From NCBI RefSeq assembly GCF_010093535.1, contig NW_022985205.1, positions 224,161 to 288,160 on the forward strand: a DNA stretch of 64,000 nt, read 5' to 3'. The notes below the pieces were generated by a model. The model was not told where the DNA came from. It saw only the letters and a program-made list of their open reading frames with translations, and did no database searches. The stretch comes from Lindgomyces ingoldianus (Eukaryota > Ascomycota > Dothideomycetes > Pleosporales > Lindgomycetaceae). Numbering within the stretch: the first letter of the stretch is position 1; every line of letters starts with the position of its first letter. Of the stretch, positions 44,460 to 56,400 are shown piece by piece. Made by a program: the position numbers and the translations under genes.

Positions 44460-47400
44460 GAACAGAAGGCTACTTTTACTACTACTTTTTAAGCTTTACT
44501 TTAATTAAAGAGCTATAATAACAATAGCTAACAGCAGTTGCACACGCAAAAGCAGGGCCACAGCTACTACCCCTTCTAAGGCTGTTCTAGAGACGCCCTA
44601 TAATAACTCTAGTGCTTAACTTCTTAAGCACCTTACATCTTAGCGCTTTAACTAAATTCTACTAGATTAGTAAGTATAAGAAGTAAAAAATAAAAAACAC
44701 TAAGTTTTTAAGTTAAAAGATAAGCAAGACTCTAGAAACTATTAAAGACATAGTTAAACTAAACCTAGAAACTTTTTAAGTTACACTAGATAAGAATTAA
44801 ATAACCCTTTTATTACACTAAGCCCCCTAGGTTTTAGAACTTTAGGGACTACTAGTTAGCTCTCTATAGGCTACTTACAGCAACTATTAGCAACAGGGGC
44901 AAACGCAATACGCTGCAGTACCCTTCTAAGGCAGGCCTAAACTAGCTCTACTGCTGTCCTAGTGCAACTCTTAACTAATAAAGTGTTTATATAATTACTT
45001 TTTATAAAAGCTTTTTAGCTTAAGGCTAAAAAAGCTTTAAAAGCTAAAATTAGTTAAGCTTATAAATAAGCTTAGATTACTTTTATAACTCTTAGCTTAT
45101 CTTTTAAAACTACTCTAAATTAACTCTAATTCTAAGCTAGCCTAAATAAAACCTTAAGTTAGCTATTTAAAATTAAGGCCTTTTTAAAGCTTAGCTTTTT
45201 AAAGAAGTCTCTAACTCTACAGTAAGTAGACACTTAGGTAAGAGATATAAACAGTATCTAAAAATATATAGACTTTTTAGATAACTTTGCTACTTAAACT
45301 TAATAAATTATTAACTAGATCTAGTTTAAAGTTTATAAAGACCTAATTAGTTATGCTATTAATAAAGGCACTATTAAAACCTAGGCTTAGCTTTAAACTA
45401 AAGTACACAAGCTTACCTAGGATCCTTTTCTAACGCAGTATAAAAACTACTATTACTTTTAGAATATAAAGTAAAAAGTAGGTAATATATTTAACACTTT
45501 TATTACTTAGCTATCTTAGTAAGAAGGTCTTTTAAAAAACACTTTTTTCTAAACCTCTAATAAAAAGGAACTCTATAAAATTAAAATTACCTTTATATAG
45601 AGCTGCCTTTTAGAATTTATCTAAAGAGAAATGTAGCATAATAGCTTACTTAAGTTTATAAACACTTAGCTAGAGTTTAAGCGCGCTATACGCAACACTA
45701 AAACTGTTACTTACTCTAAGCAAGCTTTAATAACGCCCTAGGCTAGCTCTAAAGACGCTTTAACTTAAAAAAAAAAGCAGTTCTGCTCTACCTTAAACTC
45801 TTAATAGTAGTAGAAAGATAAAAGATAAGACTAGAAGCCTATAAGCTAATTAATAAGCAACTAATAGTCTTTAGTATAGAAGACTAATACTACTGTAACA
45901 ACACCTTAAGAGACCTCTAGTAAACATAAGCTCTACTAGAAAAACTAATTTAACTAAAAAGATAATAATAGCATAAAAAAAAAAAAGCCTTAGTTATAAA
46001 TCTTACATACTTGCAACTAAGGCCTAAATTAAATAGTAAGCAGCTCTATATTATAGTTTAGGTGCAGCTTAAACTCTCTAACAGCAGAACAACTATCCTC
46101 TGCAGCCTTTATAACATAGGTGCTAAATTAAACCTAATAAATGCTAGTGTTATTTAGAAATATAGCCTTTTGTGTAAGCACTACTATAAGAAGCCTAATA
46201 TAAGCTTTATTAATAATTACTAATTATAGTTAGGATTACTATATAATCTTTCCCTTATCTACACAGACAATAGGGGTACTAATAAAAAAGTTAGCTTTTA
46301 AAGATTTTAGTTAGCTAATTTCTTAAGTTATAACCTAATTTTAAAGTATCTTTAGCTGTAAGAAGCTAACCCTAAAATCTGTTTTAAAAACAGTACATTT
46401 AAGTAGTAGAAAAATAATAATAGTAAAATCTAGTTAGTATCTGCTAAGAAGCTTTTAAAGGACTTTAGTCTTAAAAAGACTACATACATGCTGCACTCTA
46501 CCTCTTATACTATTTAACTAATAAGCAATAATGTTAGGAAGGAAGCCCTCTTAGAGGAACTGCTTTAGGGACACCCTAAACCTGCTCTACAAGCTCCTAG
46601 GCCTAGTAGCAATATAGTGCAGGATGTAAAGTACTTTTATTATTAAGGGCTACTCTAGTTAAAGAAGTACATGCTTAAAATTTAAAAGCATTTTTAAAAG
46701 TGTGTTAAGATGTTTTTAAAGCTTTTATAGCTTTCTAAAGCTATAGCTTATTATGTAGTAGCTAGTATCTATAATTAAGGCTACTGCTAGGCCACACTAC
46801 CTACAGGCGTTGCCTAGGTACTTCCTAATAACAGCAATAAGTATTTAGGCACTAATAATGCTAACAACGCTTTAGACCCTAAGGAACTTACGCATGTTCC
46901 CCTTAAGTTCTACTTTTAGTAGTATGCTTTTAGCAAACATTATATAAACATCTTTAGGCTAAATAGTAAGTATAATTATGCTATAAAAATCAAAAAAAGA
47001 AAAAAGATTTTAAACCTCTTAATCTATAACCTCTCTTGCTACAAACTAGATATCCTGCAGAAATACCTTAATGCAGCCTAGGAGAAGAGTTAGATACGCC
47101 TAAGCAGGTTGCTAGCAGGTGCTTTTATCCTCTTTGTTCTAAAACTAGATAGGACACTATAACTTTATATTAACTATTAAGGTTTTAACAAAATTATAAT
47201 TAAAAACTAATATCTTATTTTACTTATAAGTAAGATGTTAGATTGCCTGTTAAAAGCTAAAGTCTTTATAAAGCTTAACCTTTATAACACCTACTATAGG
47301 CTTTGCATTAAGGAAGGGGATAAGTAGAAGACTACTTTTAAAACCTAGTATAGGCATTTTAAGTACTTTATTATGCCCTTTAGCCTAGCTAATGCTCTAG

Positions 47401-50130
47401 CCACCTTTTAGTCCTATATCTATAGGGCTTTAAAAGGCTTATTAGATAGAACATGTGTTATCTATTTAAATAACATCTTTATTTACTCTAAAGATAAAAA
47501 AGACTATAAGTAATATATCTTTAAAGTTCTTAATTAACTAGTAAAATAAAAACTATACTGTAAAGCATCTAAATGTTCTTTTAAGACAAAGGCTGTTAAG
47601 TTTCTAGGCTTTATAGTTACACTAAAAGGTGTAGTAATAGACTTATTACGCGTCTAGATAATTAAAAAATAGCCTAAGCTAAAAAGCTTTAAGAACATCT
47701 AAGTATTTTTAGGCTTTATAAACTTTTATTAAAGATTTGTTTATAATTACTTAGAGATTACACGCCTACTAGTTAACTATATAACAGCTGCTTAAGCTCT
47801 AAGTCTGCCCTATAGGGGCCCTAACTTAAAAAAAAAGAAGGAAGTAAAGTAGAATTATAAAAGTCTTATAAAGTAGTACTAGAAATAGTTCTAGCCTAAA
47901 AAGGCTTATAACACCTTTCTAACTTTTAAGTTAAAATTTATAAATGCCTTAGTTTTCTAGCACTTTAATCTATTAAAGCTAGTTATAATTATTATAAACA
48001 CTTTTAAGTTTACTATAGTAGTAATACTGCTCTAGCCTTAGTTTTTTAAGCTAGCAGTAAATTGCTACTAAAGGCCTATAGCCTTCTAGAGCTGCAAGTT
48101 AAGCAGCCTATAACTCTATTAGCATACGCATAACAAGGAGTTATGCGCAATTGTAGAGAGCTTTAAACATTAAAGGCACTACCTAAAGTACACTCTAAGC
48201 ATAATTTAGGTACTTTTTAATTATAATAATCTATACTATTTTATAATAACAAAAGAGCTCTCCTTTAAGCAAGCCTGCTAGGTAAAAGAGCTAGCGCAGT
48301 TTAATTTTAAAATTAAATATAAGCTAGGTCTAGAAAACCTAGCTAATAGACTATCTAGAAGACCTAATTACATAAAAAAGGTCTTCTTAGAAGAAGTAAA
48401 ATTACTATAAAACATAATGCTTTTAACTTTATAGTAAAAGCTTTAAGTGTAGGCAATTTAAACATCTACAGCTTGTTGCGCTAGTTAGGCAGTATGTAGT
48501 ATAACTTCTCCTAACAGTAACCTAGTAAGGTGCTGTACTATACCTAGGGAATCCCTAAATCTACCTAACATAATGTTAATTATTAAAGGTACGCCTCTAT
48601 TAACCTAACCTGTTATTTCTACAGACTATAGCAGTTACAAGGCAGTTAATCCTAAAGCGCTGTAGGTCCTCTATAGGGAACCTATAATGCAATAATAGAC
48701 TTAGGATGTTATAAAGAAGTTTCTTTATTACCCTTACATCTATAGAATGTTGTTGCTAAACTATTTTACTATTATAGCTATATAAGATAAAAACACTTAT
48801 TTTTTAAAAGTCTTAAAACATCTTTTTAAGTATATTAAGTAAGTGTAAGAAACTAATAAGGCCTATTAGTTAAATGCGCTCTTAACAAAAAAAAAAGTAA
48901 GTAAGGTAAAAAAGGGCACCCTATTTTAAAAGCATAACCCTATAGGTGTCCTACGCAGGAATAGGAGAGTATAGATCCTAGATAATAAAGCCTTATGTTA
49001 AAATATTTTAATAAAGAACTATAATAACTCTATAGAAAAGTATTATAGTGTTAAAAAGACTACAAACCTCTTTAAAAGGAAATACTACTAGCTATACCTT
49101 TACTATAATGTTTATAAGTATGTTGTAAGGTGCGCACTATGCTAGCTAAATAAGATTTAGTAGCATAAGCTTTAAAAGTTGCTAGAACCTTTACCTCTAC
49201 TTACTTTTTTATAAAGGCACTACTTACTAGACTTTATTACTAACTTGCTAGAGTTAAAAGACTTTATAAGTAGTACTTATAACTTAATTTTAGTACTTAT
49301 TAACTACTTCTTAAAGTATGTCTAGTACCTTCCTGTTACTAAAACTATTATAGTAAAAAAACTAGCTACTTTTCTAAAAAAGTAATTCTTTATAAAGATA
49401 AAACTACTAGATACTTTTATTTTTAATTATAGTTTAATCTTTACTAGTTAGTTTTAGTTAGATATCTACTTTTACTTAAAGATTAACTACTAGCTTAGTA
49501 TAGCTTTCTATTTTTAGACTAATAAGTAAACTAAGTATTAAAATTAAAAATTAAAGTTATTCTTATAGTTATACTTAAACTACTAGTAAGATAATTAGTG
49601 CAAGCTGCTACTATACACAGAGTATGCTTATAACTCTAAGAAACACTCCTTTTATAGCAAATGCCTAATACACGTAGCGTACAGGGTCACTTTAAAGGGC
49701 TTTAACAAGGTTAAGGACAATTATTAGCTTAGGCGCCTGCCCTAGGTATAGAACAAGTCTAGAAAGGCACTAGCCTTGCAGGACTAAGTAGTCACTTATC
49801 TCTTAAGATAGAACAAGTAATAGGAAGCTGCGCACTTATGCCTTAAGTAAGCGCAGCAGCACTAGGTTAAATAGTACAACACTAAGCATTTAGAAAAGCA
49901 CTTTAGTGTAAGAGATTAAGTTATTCTAAGGTTAAAGCACATTAAAACACAGCATCTATTAAAAAAGCTTAATGCAATGTACCTAAAACTCTTTAAGGTA
50001 CTTAAAAAAATTAAAAAGCTAGCATACTAGCTAGACTTACTATAATTAATGTAAAGGATTTATCTTGTCTTCTATGTTTTACTGCTAGAGCAATAGAACA
50101 AGCCTCTTTAAGAAAAGCCCTTCTAGCCTA
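44460..50130 (+). pseudogene. Element B gag-pol remains (Ty3/gypsy)
   Basis: Gag is unreadable in detail. The reverse transcriptase is clear at about 47150-47780: FIMPFSLANALATF, CVIYLNNIFIYSKD (YLNN at 47463-47474 instead of YxDD), LYCKASKCSF, VKFLGFIVT and FLGFINFY. RNase H-like and integrase regions follow to about 50100 (LDFITNLLELKDF, then KHLEKHFSVRDxVILRLKHIKT as in the C-terminal integrase/Gag-pol end). Stops appear throughout. It is inactive. Confidence 0.75.
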
Positions 50131-51662
50131 GGCCTGTACATGTCCTAGAGACAGATAGTAGAGACTGCTATAAAGTTAAAGGAATTCTTAAACATAAAGA
50201 TTTAAAAGTAGAATAATAGTTTTTTATAAAGTAGCTTAAGTAGCTTTTTAAAAACTTTACTTAAAAACCTAAAAAATACTTTAATAACTATAAAAAAGTT
50301 TTTTAGAATTATTAGCTTACTTTATGTAATACATTACAATAGAAGTAATAGCTAAACGCTACACCTGCAGGTACCCTTTAAAGGACAACTACACTAACTT
50401 TAGCACCTATAGTAAAACTTAATGTAATTTAAACTCTATAACATAGGAATTACTAAAGAAAGTTAGCACATAAATAGAAAAAAAATAAAGTAATAACTTA
50501 TACTTTTTACTATAAAATTTTAACTTTATGTAGCTTATAAGGTTATAACCTAGAGCAGAGTGTAAATGTCTGTATTAAAGGTACTATCTAGGGCCCCACT
50601 AGACCTAGAGAGGTCCTAGGTAAAGTCTAGACTAGGTATTATCCACATATATAACAGGAACATTCTAAAGATTTCTAAAAACATTGCTAGCTACTCTCTT
50701 AGTAAAATAAAAGTTCTGCGCGCTTTTAATTTATCTATGCTATACTAGACTACTAATTTATAACTAGTAAGCTTACCTTCTTAGTAGTAGGTATATTTAG
50801 CCTATAGTAGTACTACTGTTTCTCCTAGTTAGTTGCGCAGCTGTCTTTAAAAAAAATTGCCTTAAACTTAAACTAAATAATAGTATTATTTAAATAGTTT
50901 TTACTAACACTACTAAGACTACTTTAAAACAAAGTTAGCTATAATTTAAATAACCTATAATACTAAGACATACTTTATACTACTTATAGTTATGTTTTTA
51001 AAAAACCTAATACTGCTAGGCATACTCTGCTAGCGTAAAGCCCTTAGTCTTACGCTTTAACTACTAAGAGTATGCATTAATATGCTCCTTAAAGGCTAGC
51101 GCATACAGAAGGACATCCTTTTAATAGCAGAGCTAAGCCTTAGCATCTAAGTTAAGTTCTTAACTTAAGTTACTTATAGTCTTAATAGCGCGTTTATTAT
51201 AGTTAAGAGCTTAGTTAATATAGTACTAAAGGATATTTCTAGCGCAGTAGAAGTAGGGGTTAAGCTATATAAAGTTAGCATAAACTTAAAAAGCTTTAAA
51301 AAGACTTACTTTTACACAGCTACCTACCTTTTTATTAGCACAGCCTTTATAAACACTAAATAGTGTGCCTTTTAGGCACACGCTAGCATTTATAGCTATA
51401 TAAAGATTAAAAGCTAAGAGCTTTTTACTACCTTTTTTAGATAATAGTGTAGCAACACAGCTACAGCACTATTTCTAGATAAGTAGCAGCTAAGGCTCTA
51501 AGTAAGGCAGGAGCTTATAGACATGCGCAGGAATCTCCTCTTTAAAGCACTAGGCAAGAGATGTAATAGGCATAGTAAAGAAAAATAAAGTTATAGCTAA
51601 AAAAACTAGTTAAAAAAAAGCTAAAAAAAAGTAAAAAAAAAAAGTTTAAAAATAGTAGAAAT

Positions 51663-52153
51663 TGTCAGATATGCGCACCTACTGTCAAGACAGGAGGAAC
51701 GTTTGACGAAAGCTGCTACATAGTACGAGCAATAAGCTCGAACAGTATGTTGCCGCAAATTGCTGCATTTTGCAGCATTTTGCAGCATTTTGCATCATGT
51801 TGCAGCAAATTGCAGCATTTTGCATCATGTTGCAGCAAATTGCAGCATTTTGCAGCATTTTGCAGCATGTTGCAGCAAATTGCAGCATTTTACAGCATGT
51901 TGCAGCAAATTGCAGCATTTTGCAGCATGTTGCAGCAAATTGCAGCAAATTGCAGCATGTTGCAAGCTGGTCGCGCATAGGGCTAGTGCGCGAGGGACTC
52001 GGATCGGCAGAACAAAAAGCCGAGCAACACGAGTAGAGCAGAAAAAGGATCGATAAATCAAGACAATCAACACAATCAATCAATCATCCCATACATCATA
52101 TCCAAACCCATCATTCATCTCAGGAAGCCCAGAAACAGTGCTTCAATCTGACA
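51663..52153. mobile_element. Insertion F: solo-LTR-like 491-bp element, not RIP-mutated
   Basis: The ends are TGTCAGAT and ATCTGACA, a perfect 8-bp inverted pair with TG...CA termini. The pentamer GAAAT flanks both sides (51658-51662, 52154-52158). These are the marks of an LTR, so a solo LTR of another family is the best reading; no second copy or internal region is in the window. It sits in strongly TpA-rich element B but has ordinary composition and CpG words, so it arrived after B was mutated or escaped RIP as a single copy. It contains the 10-bp minisatellite at 51748-51966. A small TIR element with 5-bp duplication is the alternative. Confidence 0.75.
51748..51966. repeat. 10-bp minisatellite (TTGCAGCANN)
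   Basis: About 22 units of the decamer TTGCAGCAAA, TTGCAGCATT or TTGCAGCATG, often grouped into 30-bp triplets. Because 10 is not a multiple of 3, each reading frame cycles through the same 10-residue pattern (CSKLQHFAAC-like), and no unit creates a stop. That is why long open frames appear on both strands. They are repeat artefacts and not genes. Confidence 0.9.
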
Positions 52154-53122
52154 GAAATAGTATTTTATACTTAAACCTACACTTACCTTTTTTACTTTAT
52201 ATAAGGTCTAGAGTTGCTTTAGAGCCTTACTACTTATAACTTACTTAGTATAGAATGTTAGAGAGATAAAAAAACATATAAACAGCTTAAAAAAACTATT
52301 ACTTATACTTACACTTAACTAACTAGAAAAGTAACTACTTCTAGTAAATAGTAACACATTAAAAGCATTATTCTTAAGCATTTTACATATAAAGATATTT
52401 CTAAAGCACTAATTTATTAGTACTTAAAAGAACTAGTAGAACAACTTACTTATATAGCACTATACCTCTCTATTTAGCACTTGCAACTCTAGACTAAAGT
52501 AGCTATAGATTTAGTTTTAAAAGCTTTACAGCACTAACTTTAAAACTATTCTAGCAATACATTAAAACTTTAAGCTATTTTAAATAAAATTATAATATTA
52601 TAAGCTTACTAATAACTATTTTTTTAATAAGAAAGACTTAGTAATTAACTACTACATTTAAGAAAACTACCTACGTAGAAGCAGTGCATCTACAAATGCT
52701 TTGTAGTACTTATAAGTACTAAAACTAAAACTTTAGGACTTTTAAAAGTAGACCTTAACTAAATAGTAAAGAAGAAAAGTTATAATTTTAAGTTACTTTT
52801 ATAAAAGTAAGCTTTTTAATTATAGACTATTTACTTTACTTAGCTTTTATAGGCTTATTAGGCTTAACCTAATAAAATAAAAACACCCTACATTAGCAGC
52901 TATAGCGCTAGTAATAACATTTTAACTTTTCTAGTTATACTTCTTTAGACATAGTTTTCTCTTACTAAGGTTTTTTAGAGTTTAGTTACTAGTAATAAGT
53001 ACTACCTAGGTGTAACCTGTACAGTCCCTACTGCAGGTCCGCCTAGGGCTAGTCTAAGTTACCATAATATCCTACCTATCTAATCGCAGGATCAAGGACG
53101 ACCTGCAGAAGGAGGGGGGCCA

Positions 53123-53325
53123 TGTCACGGTCAACTTGGACATGCCTTAGACTCTCCCTAGAGAGCCCTTGGCCCAGCCTTGGGCACATGACGTCCTGTT
53201 ACGTGCCCTAGCACATATATATATATCTTCTTACAAACCCCTAAGTCTCCTTAAGGATTTGTCTATTAATACTATCCTGTACCCCCTTCTGCGCTTCACG
53301 CTTCCTGCTTCACAGTGCTCTCACA
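53123..53325 (+). repeat. 3' LTR of element B
   Basis: The inner start is converted (GCCTTAGACTCTCCCTAGAG, GTTACGTGCC) and the outer end intact (CGCTTCACGCTTCCTGCTTC, then ACAGTGCTCTCACA). Confidence 0.9.
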
Positions 53326-53330
53326 ATCTT

Positions 53331-53411
53331 ATACCTACTATAATACCTTATATAGTAATTAAACTAGACCTCTATAAAGCTCTATAACCTTACTTGTGCA
53401 TAATTATAACA
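53331..53411 (+). repeat. 5' LTR of C2, second part
   Basis: The last 81 bp of the LTR, resuming after element B and its ATCTT duplication and ending ATAATTATAACA, exactly as the C1 5' LTR does. Confidence 0.9.
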
Positions 53412-53414
53412 TTA

Positions 53415-56400
53415 TGTTATGTTAAAACTTTAGCTAAGAATAGCCTCTAAATTTAATCTAATAAGCTTAGTACTTACATAACTTTAAGCTATTAAAGTAA
53501 GCTAAAAAGCTTTCTAAAAAGCGCTTACTTTATAAAAAAGCTACTATGTTATAAGCTTTAAAGCTTTTTAAAAGGACTTTAAAGAATAGCTTTATGTTAT
53601 TAAGTAGTCTGTTTCTGCTTTAACTTTTATTATAGTAGTAAGAACTAAGAACTTACTAGCCTTAAAGCTTACTTAAAAGTCTAAAGATAGCTTAACTTTT
53701 TTCTGCCTAATACTACCTACAACTTATAACTTTTTTAACTTAGTAATAAAATCTAACTAACTCTCTAATCCTCTGCTGTTTAATAAAAAATAAAAAGACT
53801 TACCTTTTTTTTTATATAAGCTTTAATATAAACTTAAAGGAAATGTAGACTAATTCTCTTCTAAACACTTTTAGTTACTATATGCCTACTTTTAACTTAA
53901 CTATAATATAACAGCCTTAATTAACTTACTAATAAATAAGAATATTATTAACCTAAATTAATTTATAGTGTTCTTATAAGTAACTTATAAAGACTTAAAT
54001 AAAAAGTTAACAGCTCTAAGTTGCCTAAACACTTTATAATAAAAAAAAAAGCTTTACTTTACACTTTACTAAGTTTTACTAACTTGCATCTAATATAGGC
54101 CTAAATAAGATAGGTCTAATTATAGCCTTATATAACTCTCTCTTAACTAAACTGTAACGCGCTATAGTAGGAGAACCCCTTCTAAACAACCTTAACATGT
54201 ATATAAACTTAATTACTACCTATAATAATAACATAAGGTTCTGTTCTGTATAAGCCCTAATACGCCCCTAAACTAGCGCAGTTATAAATAAAAACTTTAA
54301 TGTAATAAAAATTAATTTAAATTATGCTTTAGTTAGTTCTAAAAAGTGTAAAAATTATAAAAAAAAAAGTTAATGCTTTAAGTGTAGTAAGCATAGTTAT
54401 ATTTTTTAAAACTGCTCTATTCCCTTTTTTTAAGTCTATGTAAGTAGTGCTGCTAGCACTTATTAAAGATTTTTACTATTTTAATTTTATTTTTATAAAG
54501 GCTCTAACTTATATTTAAGCCTTAATCCCTCTTACTACTCTTAACATAGCCGCAGCTATAGCAGTAGAAGCCTGCAAAAAGGCTTGTCCTAGGGCTAAGT
54601 TGCCCCCTAGGACTAATTTAACACTAGATCTCTGCTAACTTATAGGCTAAGTCCCCTACTAATAACTAGAAGTACTAAGTTAATATTCCTATATATTTAT
54701 AATAAGAAACTATATTAGCTCTAATATAAGCTCTTATTAACTTAGAAGTAAATAGCATAGGTTATATTAATAAAGAACTAGCATGTAAACTAAATCTCTA
54801 ATTAACACTACTTACCTAAACAATTTACTTAACTAGATTTAATAGAAAATAACTTAAAAAAAGTTTTATCTTTTATACTATAACTATTATAATTACTTAC
54901 TAACACTATAAGGAGTAGATTAAGCTCTATGTAATAAACATAGAATGTTATAACCTAATCTTAAGACAACTATAGCTGTATTAGCATAAAGTTGCCTTTA
55001 ATTACTAAAAGTAAGTTTTAAACTTTAACTTTTTTTAATGCTAAAATATATGCTTACACTTATACCTAAATAACACCTAAATAGCACTTAATATAAAAGG
55101 TTTTTAGACCTACTTTTTAATAACCTAGAAAAGAACTACTTAAGTAAGGCTAATAAGCTAGGCCTCTTACTAAAATAGGCTATGTAAAATAATTTAATAA
55201 CTACTTAAACTTAAAAAAAAAAAAGCCTTTAAAAAACTTTTACTTACTTAATTTAAACATAAACTAGGACTTAAACAGCAGATAGACATCTACTACATAA
55301 AACCTGCTCTATTTATAACCCTAGCTTAATAACTAGATTATAAAATCTACGCAGTTATAATTTCTAATATAGACTAAGCTTTAGCTTTTTAAAAACACAC
55401 TAACTTAAAGATAATAGTCTTTTAAGACTACTATAACTTATTACATGTCTTTTTCTAAGATAAGTCTAATAAGCTTTTAATATAACATCTATATAATTAC
55501 TAAATAACTCTTAAGCTTAGTAAACAACCTAGTTATAAGCTACTATATAGAATATTACTAAATAAATTAAAAGTGCTCTAAAAATACTTTAATAAGAACC
55601 TAAAAAAAGGGTTTATTTAAGCTAGCTTCTTACTAGTAGTGTTACTTATACTATTTATAAAGAAACCTAGGAGTAGGCTTTAATTTTATATTAACTACTA
55701 AAGACTAAACACTATTACTATTAAAAACTAATACTTAATTTCTTTTTTATAAGAAACCTTAAGCTAACTAAGTAAAGTAAAGTATTTTATAAAGTTAAAT
55801 ATTATTACTGCCTTTAATAAGCTAAAAATAGTAAAGGGTAATAAGTAGCTAATAGTGTTTTAAACCTAATATAGACTATTTAAGTACTTAGTAATGCCCT
55901 TTAGCTTAGCTAACGCGCTTAGTACTTTTTAACATTTTATAAATAACTTGCTTTAACTCTACCTAGACGTGTTCTACACTGTGTATATTAACAATATTCT
56001 AATTTATAGTAATAGCCTTTTAGAGCATAAACAGCATGTACGCTTAGTGCTAAAGGCTATAGAAGAAGTAGGTCTATAACTTAATATAGACAAATGTAAG
56101 TTCTACTAATTAAAAGTTATATATTTAAGATATGTAATCTTTATAAATAGTATTTAAATAGACCTTATTAAAGTTTAGACTATGCTAAATTAGTAATACT
56201 TAAAGAATATAAAAGATGTTTAAGCCTTTATAAGATTTACTAACTTTTACTAATAATTTATTAATAACTTTTTATAGCTAGTAAGCCTTATAATTACACT
56301 TACTAAAAAAGAGGTTTAATTTAACTTTAACTTAAATTACTAATAGTTTTTTAACTAGCTAAAAAAAGCTTTTACTAAAGCCCTAATACTCTACTACTTT

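Larger units (their letters stand above)
50131..53122 (+). other. Extra 3' region of element B
   Basis: About 2.4 kb of RIP-mutated sequence (excluding insertion F) lies between the readable integrase end and the 3' LTR. I cannot identify a protein. It could be an additional ORF carried by this family, a captured sequence or an older degraded insertion. The last 150 bp are less mutated (CCTGCAGAAGGAGG). Confidence 0.4.
44212..53325 (+). mobile_element. Element B: large Ty3/gypsy retrotransposon nested in the C2 5' LTR
   Basis: The LTRs are 203 bp (44212-44414, 53123-53325), starting TGTCACGGTCAACTTGG and ending CTCACA or its mutated form CTTATA. The target duplication ATCTT is at 44207-44211 and 53326-53330. 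A polypurine tract (GAAGGAGGGGGG) lies just before the 3' LTR. The element is 9,114 bp, or about 8,618 bp without insertion F and its duplication. That is large for gypsy, because about 2.4 kb lies between the integrase and the 3' LTR. It is RIP-mutated internally. Confidence 0.92.

Noticed and set aside
51748..51966. Regularly spaced repeats that could suggest a CRISPR array
   Set aside because: There are no unique spacers; the units are contiguous decamers and the genome is a fungus.
51685..52083. Several overlapping long open frames on both strands rich in Cys, Gln, His and Ala
   Set aside because: They are produced by the 10-bp minisatellite, which has no stop in any frame; there is no signal, domain or intron logic.
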